Assembly: GCA_030068075.1 (NCBI GenBank)
Contig: CM057832.1
Location: forward strand, 77,666,002-77,730,001
Direction: 5' to 3'
From: Paguma larvata
Lineage: Eukaryota; Chordata; Mammalia; Carnivora; Viverridae
DNA length: 64,000 nucleotides
The first letter of the stretch is position 1. Each line of letters begins with the position of its first letter. The notes under the pieces were generated by a model. The model ran no database searches. It saw only the letters and a program-made list of their open reading frames with translations, and was not told the origin of the DNA. Position numbers and translations under genes: made by a program. Below are positions 1 through 12,000 of this stretch, in pieces.

Positions 1-1559
1 AAAGAGCTTAGAATCACTTAAAGATTTGTGAGGGCAAAAAAACCTTGGTCAGAATTATGATTTTTATGAGCCGAGTAGTTAGTTAAAGCCAGTAATTATC
101 GAGAGTACCATTTCAAAGGGGAAATCTTCACCATTTTCTGACGATAGTGATATAAAAAGCATCTTAGTCTAATTAACTTTTACTGTCATATACCAGGAGG
201 ACATGTAGTAATCTATTCTATTAATTATAAGAATATTGTATCTAAATAATGAGTGGATGATTAGGTTTTAACTTGTTTAATTTGGGACTGACTGTCCAGA
301 ATGATACTTTATAGCCAAGGGAAACAGAACCCTTGGGGTCCTCTGACAGTAACCTGTCACGTTCAGGTAGGCCATAAATATACCAACCCTGACATTTTTG
401 CTTTGGGTGCTCATGACGCCCAAATCTGTATCTAGTACAGGTCAGTCACGTCTATTCGATTTCCAACTGATACCATTTGGATGTCTCAGAGATACCTCAC
501 TAAAATGTGTTCAAGACTAAAATCCTTATTTGTATGCTTAGACTCGTTCCCGTATCTCTGTCTCACTGAATGAAATCACTGGCCACCTGATTGCCCACAC
601 AGAAAGATATGAACCTTTATCGCTCCCTCTCCCTCACCATTAGTCATTTTGTTAATTGCTAAGCAGTATCGTATCTCATAAAGAATTCTTGTTCTATCCA
701 TTTTCCCCCATTACTACCGCCTAGGTCTCTGTCATCTTTATTTTTCTTCTGGATTACCAGGGTCGTGTCCTACCTTATCTCTTATCTCTCTTTTTGTCCC
801 TTTCCCTTTTCCATTATCCATCCCGTGGGTAGAGCATTCTTTCTTAACGTGCAGTTAATTACATTGCCTTTATTAAGTCTCGTTGAATGGACTTTAGCAC
901 ATTGACTCTACCGTTGTCTGCCATTTGCTTCTCTTTAGCCTTCTTCCTTGCTTTCCCCTCCTCCATACATTTCCTGTTAGTCCATCCAAGGCGCTTCTCA
1001 GATGTTTCCCGCTCTCTCTCATTTCTAGGCTTTTTGTACCAACGATTTCCTTGAGTACTTTCCTCTGGGTTTTTCAGCTGCTTCCCACCCATGCCCTGTG
1101 GCCCTTCATCCCAGCCCATTCTTGTGTGTGGTTAGGTCCTCCCCACCCCTCATCGCTCAGGCTTTGAGGAGCCCTTCCCTGCATCCTCTGTCTCCCACAA
1201 GCTACTAAAGCATTATCCACTCCCTTCATCACTGCGTATCATACAGGATGGTAATTGTTTCTTTAATTGCATGTCTTCCTGCTGGTGTATGTGCCAACAA
1301 CAAAGACCATGGTTTTCTTGTTAACGTATAATGCTTGGTGCCTAGGCACCAAATAAATATTTGTTGAACGACTCAATACGTAAAATTATAAAAATCTCCG
1401 GAAGGGTAATTGTTTTCATAAAACCTTTGCCTGACCATTTGCTCTTCTCCCTTCTCTTGGTGGATGTGATAAGCTACAAGTAATTTTCCTGAGTCATGAG
1501 AAGTCTGTAGATATAACTTAGGATTCACGTTCATTTCAGTCCATTATTATATTTTCCAG
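1..1559. other. CEMIP2 intron (partial), with L2 3' end
   Basis: No coding exon is visible. From about 530 to 1375 the sequence reads like an L2 3' region in + orientation: a pyrimidine-rich stretch, then a segment like the L2 end 'TAATTGTTT...TGCATGTCT', finishing with AAATAAATATTTGTTGAACGA near 1350-1370. Positions 1-530 show nothing I can name. The acceptor of the next exon is CAG at 1557-1559. Confidence 0.6.
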
Positions 1560-1648
1560 GCTGGCTTATTTATTGACAAAGGTGTCAAAACAACCAATGC
1601 TAGTGCGGCCGACCCAAGGGAGTACCTCTGTTTGGATAACAGTGCAAG
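1560..1648 (+). CDS. CEMIP2: CEMIP2 exon A (first in window)
   Basis: 89 nt, window residues 1-29 plus two bases of residue 30. It starts in phase 0 with Ala-Gly-Leu-Phe-Ile-Asp after a TTTTCCAG acceptor and ends at donor AG|GTAGAG. The segment belongs to the parallel beta-helix part of the ectodomain and matches CEMIP2 as I recall it almost residue for residue. It has one N-glycosylation sequon (NAS) and one cysteine. The split arginine codon (AG+G) continues in the exon at 6072. Confidence 0.93.
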
Positions 1649-2963
1649 GTAGAGTCTTGTCTTTTTATATCACATTCTGGCCCTATCTTGCCAAAGCAAA
1701 ACTTCCTGAGTTTTAAGTCATTGTGCTCTATTCTCCAGTAACACATTTAAATCGAAGTTTTCAAAGTTTGCAGGAAGGCTTTGGGGAAACTTTTTTTACT
1801 CTGCTGTTCTAGGTCCTGTGGCTGGTTTGTTTGTTTTAAAGTCTTATTGAGATGCCAGAGAAGTTGATACTTTCCCCTTTTTTCATAGTTCGTAAATTGT
1901 TGTTAGAGAGATATGCAGAAAGAGAAAGAAAAAGGAGAGAGAGGTATTGAAAACAGGGTCTACATTTGGCCTCACATAGAACATGATTCATTGAAAAACA
2001 AGCTAAGATGTTTAGTGTACTTCCTGAAAACCAAGGCGTATCGAATTTATTGTTAGTGGTCAAAATGGAACATTGCATTGAAATGTATTTCACGGGGAAA
2101 GGTCTCGAACTTGATGAGCAAGCTAGTTTGGTTTAGTTGCTTGTAGTCTCAGAGTCCCATCATCTCTGGGCTCTGTGGTGCCCCCCTTTATAACCGCAAA
2201 ATGTGGTTGGGAGAGGGAGAACATTTCAACAAAGTTCTTCTCTGTCCTCTCTATGAGCCAAAGTAAATAACATGTCTCCAATGGAAATAAAAGTTTCTGG
2301 AAAAGATGGCAACTTAAAGTCCTATTCAGCAGAAACTGCGTATGTGTTCTTTTCCTCTACTTCAAGTTGATTGACCGACTTACAGTTTCTAAAGGATGCG
2401 AGGTTTAATGGGCTTTGTTGATAGATATTTAAGAAAAAGACACCAGGCCCTACTGTTCACAAGGGAATAAGATAGGATCCTCACTGTAGGTTGGTAAGTC
2501 CATTTAAGTGTGAGGCAAGATCCTTTCAACACAGTAATAAGGCAGGAGGCCAGGAGAAAACTGGAGAAAGTACAGCTAGCAAAATTACTCATCAGGACTC
2601 CTGAAAGGTCAAGTTGAGCCTGAAATATTTTAGAGCAATGATCAGATGACATTTGAGAAACTAGGAAACTATGGACATTATTTAAATAAAACACCAGCTA
2701 CTTTATACCTAATAGCTGAGCCAGATATGAAATGGGAAAATAGGAGACGAACTTAAAAAGAAAAAGGAGCATAGAGATGACAACGAACTATGAACCAAGA
2801 AGAAGATATTAGCTGGCACAACAAAGAAATCTTTGCTCAAAGAACATGGCTGCTTTTTAAGAGTTTATTTTAACTGGTAGAACTAGTAATGTGTACTTTG
2901 CTTGGTATTCACAGAAAAATGCTTAAACACAACACAATTGATTTTATCTTCCCTGCCTTAAAA

Positions 2964-3000
<37 letters not shown>

Positions 3001-6000
3001 AATAGATGGATGAGAAAATATAATTCAGAATTTATTGATGCTTTAATTAGGCTTGACAGTAAAACAGTTTATCCATAATGGCCTGAGAAGTTCTTTACTG
3101 GGTATGTGTATATATTATGAGAATGATAATTGTTTTTCTCTGCTCTTCATTATTTTGCTGACTAGTTTATAAATGCATACAGACTGGGAATTAGACTCCA
3201 TTTGGAAAGAACTGATTATGGAAAATGAGTAACAAGACATTTGGCAGTTGGTGTATACATTTACTTTTGCATAAGCTAATGTGTAGAATATGCCCACGTA
3301 CATTCATACAGTCCAGACATGAATAAGAACGAGAAAACGCTAATGCGATGACTAATAAGCCAGCCCATGAATTAACCATCAGGCTCATGGGCTCCAGAAG
3401 ATATTTAGTCTACTCAACAAAGGGGAGGTTGACTCAACAGCTAATCAGATGAGACTTTCCGTGTGTCTGTCTTCAAGATGTGAAATTACAGACATCCAAA
3501 GATGGGAGGAAATTGTAACCCAGGAAAGCTCTTGGTTTGAGATTGGGACATTTCATCTCAGCGAGTGAGAGAGCACAGACACCAGGTAGTATTTAAAGCC
3601 TAGGCCAATTAAGGGAAGGTTGGAAAGTGCGCTGAAAGCTCGCAAAGGAGGATGATGAAAAATTGGGAAAGTTAACTCTTGTCTGCACATCAAGCGGGAA
3701 AGAGGTTGGAAATAAAGGGTATCCCAGCACGTGGTCAACAATCGATCTGTCTGGATAGGAATTTCAGAAAAGGTGAGGTGGCCACAGCAGAGAATCAGTG
3801 TGGCTTTTGGATCCTTTTTTTTCTTTTTTTAACTTTCTTTTAGAACATTGTGTAGTTTCCTTAGCAGAACTCTTCCATCTGCTTGAGATTGTGTAATGAC
3901 TGCAAGGCTGTTCGGCAGCAGCCGCAAACGCCAGAGAGTGGGTGATGGCCCCGAGTCAGACTTTTCACCTCATAGGTCAGAGCTCTTTAGTGTAAGCGGT
4001 CACGTACACACGCTAGGGACGGACATAATGCTTCCAGACTTGGCTCCTACAATCCTTTCACCAAGTAGCAGTTGAGTGACCAGTTTATAATAAAAAAGTG
4101 AAATCAGTTGTATCACTTCCTTGATTCCAGCTTCTGAAGACTGTCCATCACACTCTGTGTCGGTCTGTCTTTCTGTCAGTCTCTCTATCCATCCATCTTT
4201 CTATTTATCCACCTACTTTATTGAGGTATGATTACCAACTAAAAAGCTCTGCGTATTTAATGTATACATCTCAGGGAGTTTGGGGATAGGTATACACCCA
4301 CAAAACCATCACCACCATCAAGGTCATACACATAGCCATCACCTCCCAAAGTTTTCTCACCTTCCTTTATTGTTATCATTTAAAAATTTTTAAGAATATT
4401 TTTTATGTTTTTGTGGTAAAAACATTTACCCTAAGATCTATTGGCTTAGAAAATTTTAAGTGCACATAGAGTATTGTTAGCTAGAGGCACCGTCCTGTAT
4501 AATAGACCTCTAGAATTTATTTGTATTGCATAACTAAAACTTTGTATGCTTTGACCATCACCTGCCTGTGTCCTGCTCTCCCTAGGCCCTTCCTGCTCCC
4601 CTAGGCCCTCACAACCATTATTCTAAAAACAAAATTTTTTTTAATGTTATTTTATTTTATTTTTGAGAGAGACACAGTGTGAGCAGGGGAGGGGCAGAGA
4701 GAGAGGGAGACACAGAATCCAAAGCAGGCTCCAGGCTCCGAGCTGTCAGCACAGAGCCTGAGATGCGGCGCTCGAATTCACGGACCATGAGATCATGACC
4801 CAAGCCGAAGTCGGACGTTTAACCGACCGAGCCACCCAGGCGCCCCTCACCACCATTATTCTAGTCTCTGCTTTTCCTGCTGCCTACAGCACCATGTCCT
4901 TGCCTGGCACGTGCTCACTTCTCTATCCTCTGCCCCGTGCTTCTTGCTCTCCAGCCAACTTGCTTGTTGCCTGGCCGGGTCCACTCATGCCCTTGCTGTT
5001 CTCTGTGCATGTCTTCCTCTCCCACGAGAGCGTCTGCTGTGTGCCAGCAACTGTGATAGTGGCATTTGTGCAAATGATATTTCCTGACTGCATGGCTTGA
5101 AAATCTCAGCCTGCTGAATTAGTTTTCGGAAAACTGTCTAGTTGTTTCTCCCCCATCCCTACCCCCCAGCTTTGTAAAATTAAGATAGAAATGATCTTTT
5201 GTAAAATATAGGTGGTCTTGGAGCACCTGGGTGGCTCAGTCAGTTGAGCCTCTGACTCTTGATTTCGGCTTAGATCATGAGCTCATGGTTCATGAGTTCA
5301 AGTCCCGCATTGACCTCTGTGCTGACAGCATGGAGTCTACTTGGGATTCTCTCCCTCTCCCTCTCTTTCTCAAAAGAAATAAATAGATATTTAAAAAATA
5401 GGTGGCTTATGGAATTATTTATTTGACTTATTATAGTAGTTTGACACCAAGTTTTTTGACCTTTTCATTAAGGTCCTTGTAAGTGTTGTAGAAGAAAGAG
5501 AAAGAAGAGGTAAAATTCAGTGTTTGTAATTAACAAGTTAATTCAATACACTCTGTTTTAAATTTAGGCATTTTAAATATTGAACCAGTTTTATCTATGT
5601 ATCTAAAACATCTCAACTAGCACACAACTCAAATAATACTCTAGTTCACATATATGTATGTTGAAAGACCTGGTGAATTTATTCAGTGTGTTTATATTAG
5701 TGTCACGTAGCTTAAGAATTTGTGAAAACATACCAGATTTCCTAGTCTGTGGTTTTCGTTTGTTTATTTGTTTTGAAATGGTTTTAGTGCTTAGAATGCT
5801 CTGTAGTGTCCTATTCTTTAATATAAGTTGCTTTCAAAAAAAATAAGCTATGAAAGCAGTTCTCTGGAAACTTATAGAAATAAATGTCGTTTTTTTCCAA
5901 TATCTTGAAATACAAATAATTAAGTTGTAAATTGTGCCTTACGTTTTGTTTGTTTGTTTTGGTCCTATACAAATACTGCCGTCTGACACTTAAGCTTACA

Positions 6001-9000
6001 GTTGTAAATAACTGATTTCCAATGCTTTTTTTAAAAAGTCCTTTTTCTTTTTTTTTTTTTTTAACCCTAAGGTTTAGGCCTCATCAGGATGCAGACCCTG
6101 AAAAGCCACGTGTTGCTGCTTTAATTGACAGGCTCATTTCTTTTAAAAATAATGACAACGGGGCTTGGGTCAGAGGGGGAGACATTGTCGTTCAGAATTC
6201 AGCGTAAGTATTCTCCACACAGTCATTATCTGATGGCACCTACGTGTTTAGTTTTTAAAGGCCGTTTAAAAAAACCCAGTGTGCTGAAAGTAGGGTGATA
6301 GTTTCTGGAATTATATATATATATATTTTAATTTATGTATGTTTAGTAATCTCTACGCTCAACATAGTACTGGAACTCACGACCCCCACATCAAGAGTCG
6401 CCCGCTCTCCAAACTGAGGCAGCGAACGCCCCTGAAATCATATTATTGTTATTACTAATAGACGGGGTGAGCTCCGAGGAAGTGTTTGCTCGCGCTCCCA
6501 GACGGCAAATGTTTGGAATCGTTCATTCTGTTGCTTTTATTGGAATTGAACTTGTCTGGTGACATGAGAGTTTTTTGATGAGATTGAACAGGAACTAGGG
6601 ATTTAACTTTATGTAACAAACATCATCTATGTCAGAGAGCTAAATAAAGATTTTGAAACTACCCGGATTTTTCCCCCTTCCTTTTGGAAACTCAGAAGTT
6701 TTTCTGTGACTCTCCCACTGCCATTACAAATACAAGTCGTGAATTCCACGTTACTAAGTCTGTTGACTTATGTCTTAATATGACTTGAAGCAGTAAGCAT
6801 CTTACTTTTTTCCCGTTTGCAGAATTTTAAAAGTCTGATGTACATTGAGTTAAGATTTGGTGTTCAAGACTCTAGAAAAACATGGTTGTTTTTTTTTTTT
6901 TTTCTGGCTGGCACTGACATTAGCTTCTTGGCATTTTACTGTCACCTCTGACTTTCATCATGCAAAAAGTAATTTTGTATTAAATCTGTAGAAATAGCTT
7001 GGGTATTAATGTTGAAAAATTTGAAGAGAATTCCATGACCTAATTGTTTTCAAAATAATCATAAAAATAATATAGTTCACACTTGTGTACTGGTTACTAT
7101 GTGTAGGCACTGTACTAAAGGGTTGGCACTAATTAGTATGCTTAATGCCCTCAAGTATCCAATGAGGAAGGTTATGTTCTTGGTTCAACTTCTAGGTGAG
7201 AAAACTGAGGGAGAGTCAAGGTGAATGACTTGCCCAAGGTCAGGTGGCCAGTAATTGGCAACGCTAAGATTTGAACCAGGTGCCTTCACTGTGACGTGTG
7301 TGCTTTTAGTTATGGGAAGTGAAACATTTTTTTGTGCTCTTGGGGAGTAAACATTATTGGAGCCTCTTGGATTTTCCCAAAAATTAAATATTGAGAGAAA
7401 TGATCTCTTCTTACATGTGATAAATTAAATGTTCTTTTATTCTCTTTTCTCCTAGATTTGCAGATAATGGAATAGGACTGACCTTTGCCAGGTTCGTAAT
7501 TATTTTTAAAATACTTCTCTGATTATTTTAAAGCTATAAGGTAAAATAGCTCTGTTCTTTTGGTGTGTTTTTTTTTGGGGGGGGGTTGATTACACACAGG
7601 ATTGTTCTATCATTATATTAGCGGTTGAAAAAAAAAAACAGCACCCACTTCCTGATACCACTAGAGGGCCAAAAATACATTTTTCTTAATTAATTGAATT
7701 CACACCAAGGTTATAGGTTATTATAGATGGAATTCCATAGAAGGATTGGCCTGTCATATTTTTGGCTTAGATGAAAATGCTTGAGAAGAAGAGAATAAAA
7801 GTTGGGAGCATATTAAATCTTTTCTTTCTTAGAAGCTGGTCTAATTTTGCAGTGATCTTTAAGAACCGAACTTTTAATGTTACATATTTTTCTCTAGACA
7901 ACAGTTATTTTGTCTTAAATATGCCTGTCGTCTAAGTGTTACGTTCAGGGCAAGTTCATTCTCCCCATGTACAATACTGTTGTTGGAGACTAAAATAATC
8001 AATTGTTGCTGTTAAGTGAAAATTTCATGTGTTTAATGTGCAAACCATGTATTAATTGACACAAGGTATGTTCACAGCTTAGAAGGACGTTTTGATGACT
8101 TGATAATATGTCTTAGAAAAAGCTCCTAGCTGCTTTGAAACTTTTTAGCTTTTAAGTTATAGCACGTCTTCATTTGAGGGTCCATTTAAATTTCCTGGAG
8201 GTGGGGAGGTAATGGTGATTCTCATTTTAACAGTGATGGAAGCTTCCCAAGTGATGAAGGTTCCAGCCAGGAGGTATCCGAATCTCTCTTTGTTGGGGAA
8301 AGCAGGAATTACGGCTTTCAGGGTGGTCAGAACAAGTATGTAGGCACTGGAGGAATAGACCAGAAGCCCCGGACCTTACCTAGGAACAGGTAAGCATTGC
8401 TTTAGCAATAGACTGTTAAGTTTGATTAATAAATGAAAACCTAACACTTAATGGAAGTTTCTGTAGTAATCCTGGGTGGGTGGATTGGTTCCCACCATGA
8501 TGCTTTTTCCACGTTAGCAATTATCATCATCATCATCATCATCATCATCATTATTGGTATTATGACTATTATTACTATTACAGTCGGGTGTATTCTGGAA
8601 TTTTGGAGCATTAACTATCAAGCACTTTATAGATTTCATTATCAATCATATAACGAAGGAAATTATCTTGTTTTTCATTCCTTGCAGAAGGCCTTATATA
8701 AGCTGCTGACTTTTTTGTTTCCTTCCTTCTTGAGCCACAGAAAGTGGCCAAACTGTAAACTATGACATTAGGTCACTCTTGCCTCAATTTGTGAGGTGGG
8801 TTTGCAGAAATAGGCACTGGAAAAAGGAAATAACTTATTGAAAAAAGTCCTAGAAAATAAGAGTTGATAGATGCCAAAGCTGACTCAAAACCTAACCACG
8901 GCTGTGTAATTACCAGTGTTTCAGTTGTACGGAGTAGACTTTTGGCATGCTTTCTGTCAAAATAATCACAGAGTCATTAAAACTGTACTTAGCACCAGAA

Positions 9001-12000
9001 AGATGCTTCATAACTTTTAGGGGAACTATTAACTAATTAACCCATACCTTGGTTCTGAGACCCAGTTTGGAATTTTCCTCAGTTTACTTGTGAGAAAAAC
9101 AGAGAAAAACTTGTGTTCTGAAGGTCTCATGTTGGACCCGCTGCCAGAATTCATCAAGCCTCAGTTCCCTTAAAGTTATATTCTGTATGTGGGCACTGGG
9201 CTAGGACGGGTCATGAGGATGGGCCGCATGGACTGCTCACTTTGAGGGGCGGAGCAGAGAGCGTTGGCAAAAGGGCTTTTAGTAGCTTCTGGCAAAGAGT
9301 GAGCTTGGTTCCACTCCCCGCCCAGTGCTTGTTGTCGGGAAATCTTGAATGCCATCATAAGCTACACTCTGTGTAGCCCTCCTGTTAGTCAGACCATGGA
9401 AGCCACGAGGAACGAAACTTCATGGATTTTTAAGAGCTAACATTTATTAAGTGCCTGTGATGTGTCAGGCCCCGTTCTAAATACTTTATTCTTCACTTAA
9501 TCCTCGAAAAGCCCAGTGAGGTAGGTGCTGTCATTGTCCTGCTTTATAAATGAGGAGCTTACTAAAAGCAGCTGAGGTGAGATTCAAACCCTGTTAGTTT
9601 GCCTTAATCACTGTGCTGTGCGCCTCAAGATTGGGCTGTAGCTGTGTCTTCTAATGTGTAACGAAAAATAGCTGTATTGGTTAGGATTTGTCTGCAGTAT
9701 GATGGTAGCCATTCCATTCTTTTTATTTGACATTGGCCTCCAATGTTTTTCTTTCTTCTCTCTCTTTTTTCTTCTTTTTTTTTTAAGAGAGTGCATACAC
9801 ACGAGTGGGGGAGGAGCAAAGGAAGGAGAGGGACAGAAAGAATCTAAAGCAGGCTCCACGATCAGCGTGGAGCCCGACGTGGGGCGCGATCTCGCAACCA
9901 TGAGATCATGACCTAAGCCAAACTCAAGAGTTGGACACCCAACCCACTGAGCCACCTAGGCATCACCCCTTGCCCTTCTTTTTAATTGAATTATGGTTGA
10001 CATACGATACTATGTTACTTTCAGATGTACAGAATACTGATTCAACAGTTAAATATATCATGTGGCCTTCAGGCTTATTTCAAAATGCTTATTGCTTCTT
10101 CATGAAGGAGAATTTTCTAATACAAGGATTCCTCATGTTTATTTTATCATATCTTTACAACTTTTTCTATGAGAACGAGCCGTTTTGGGATATATCTGTA
10201 GAGGTACATCAAGATGCAGAGATTTTTAACCATGCTACTTCATTTTCTCGCTGGCATGTATGCTTTACTGTCAGCCACTGCCAAGCCGTCAACTGTTGTT
10301 GCTATAGAAATCCTTTGCAGTGCCATTAAAGAATTTAACAGGGGAGAAACCTGAGGGATCCAGAATATTATGGGTTTTGTACCTTAATTATGATTAATGA
10401 TATATGATTAGTAGGTTAAGGAATTTGTGTTTGAACAGAAAGGAGGAAAATGAATAAACCAAATTTCTCAATCCAGCCAGCCCCTTTGACATAGTAAGCC
10501 TCGAGGATTTACACTTTTATGCTTTTAAGTATATCATTTCATCTTATTACTATCATTTAGTGGCTTGAAAGGAGGTTCTCTCTGCGAAAGCACAGATTTG
10601 TCTTTTATTCTCCTGCCAGAGGTTTTGGAACCAAAACCGAAGTATAGGAGTTCCCAAATAAAAGGTCTCAACTGAGTTGATTCAAGGAAGCAAAAGTCAC
10701 CTCTTCAGAGAGGCCTCCATTCTGTCCAAAACGGCATCTCTCTTCTACCCACCCTATGGTATTACTGTGTCTCTGCCTGCACAGCACCGGCTACCTGAAA
10801 TTATCCTTGTTTTTCTGTTTGCCTTTGCCATGGTTTGGCTCCGGGATTTTATCATGGTACCGCTGTGTCCTAGACTTGTGCTTAGCGTGTCTGAGGTATG
10901 CAACAGTGTTTTAGAAAACAGACGTGTAAGTGACATGCCGGTGCAGGGATGAGCCCGCGTGCATTAAACAAAATCTTGTATTTCGACAGGACGTTCCCAA
11001 TTAGAGGCTTTCAGATCTATGACGGGCCCATTCATCTAACCAGGTGTACTTTCAAAAAGTACGTGCCAACTCCAGACAGGTACACCAGTGCTGTCGGCTT
11101 CCTCGTGAAGAATCCCTGGCAGATCACCCCCAGGAATAACATCTCCCTGGTGAAGTTCGGTCCCCACGTAAGTGTGTCTCGCGGTACCTATGACCACGGC
11201 AGGAGAAAGAGGGATAGCACATTGCCAGGGACAAACACACGAACCGAGTTTTCATACTGATTCTTTACGACTGGGAGGAGAAATATATGTAAAAGAGACT
11301 CCTAATTCCATGCACGCTGTCCCGTTGAGTTCAAGGGGGGAGCAGAAGTCCCACGTGACCTGGGGTATTTTTGACATTCAAGTGCTATCTCAAAAGGGAC
11401 AATGTCTTAAAGCGAGAGCATGGGACTGAGGCTGGTGGAGTTTCCTAGGAACAAGAGGACGTAGGATTTGGGGAAGTTCATGGTAATAATCTATGAAGTG
11501 ATTTGAGTTCTGCCTGCTATTTTACTTGTCTGGGGCTTATTCTTCTGGGGAACCAGAAGATGAAAGGATGGGAAAGAAGAGGAATCCTGCGGTGTTATAG
11601 AGCAAATACAGATAAAAACGGTTGGAAGGTTTTTACGAAGACTGCAAGGAAGACTGAGAAAGAATTGTTAACAGTACATGGCCCACAGAAATCCTTTTCT
11701 TCATAGTTTTCATCAGTGGCCTCTACCGTTAGTACACAGGACAGTCCGGTTACGTACCTCTCCCTCCGCCACCTTGCCAGTTCCGAAATGACCTTGGTAC
11801 GCGGAGGTTGAGTCTCAGACCGTCTCACTCGCCGCTTCCACAGGCGGCTCACACAAGTGGCTCACACGTCTCTCATTCCCGTCCACGGGCTGACTCTGTG
11901 GTAGCCCAGTTTAAAATAGAACATGGGATAGTTTACCAAAGTCTGTGTCCACTTTTCCAGAGTGGCTGAGGCAGGAAACAGGGACAGGTGCAAACTGGGA

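Larger units (their letters stand above)
1649..6071. other. CEMIP2 intron, about 4.4 kb
   Basis: Contains a (TG)n tract at 2965-2998, an antisense L1 3' UTR fragment at about 4205-4630 interrupted by a SINE, and a second SINE at 5221-5399. Stretches 1649-2960 and 3000-4200 show no recognisable element or exon. The 3' end is a 15-T run followed by AACCCTAAG. Confidence 0.6.
6204..7455. other. CEMIP2 intron, 1.25 kb
   Basis: Holds a short decayed tRNA-SINE at about 6317-6432 and a MIR at 7080-7290. The remainder, including a 15-T run near 6890, has no recognised element. Confidence 0.6.
8390..10989. other. CEMIP2 intron, 2.6 kb
   Basis: Contains a (CAT)n run at 8523-8551, an antisense MIR-type element at about 9440-9620, a SINE at 9770-9968, and a short antisense L1 3' UTR piece at about 9978-10070. 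Stretches 8560-9430 and 10140-10980 hold nothing recognised. Confidence 0.6.

Noticed and set aside
9931..10329. 132-codon open frame in an intron
   Set aside because: Starts in a SINE head, runs through an L1 3' UTR fragment and unrelated intron sequence.
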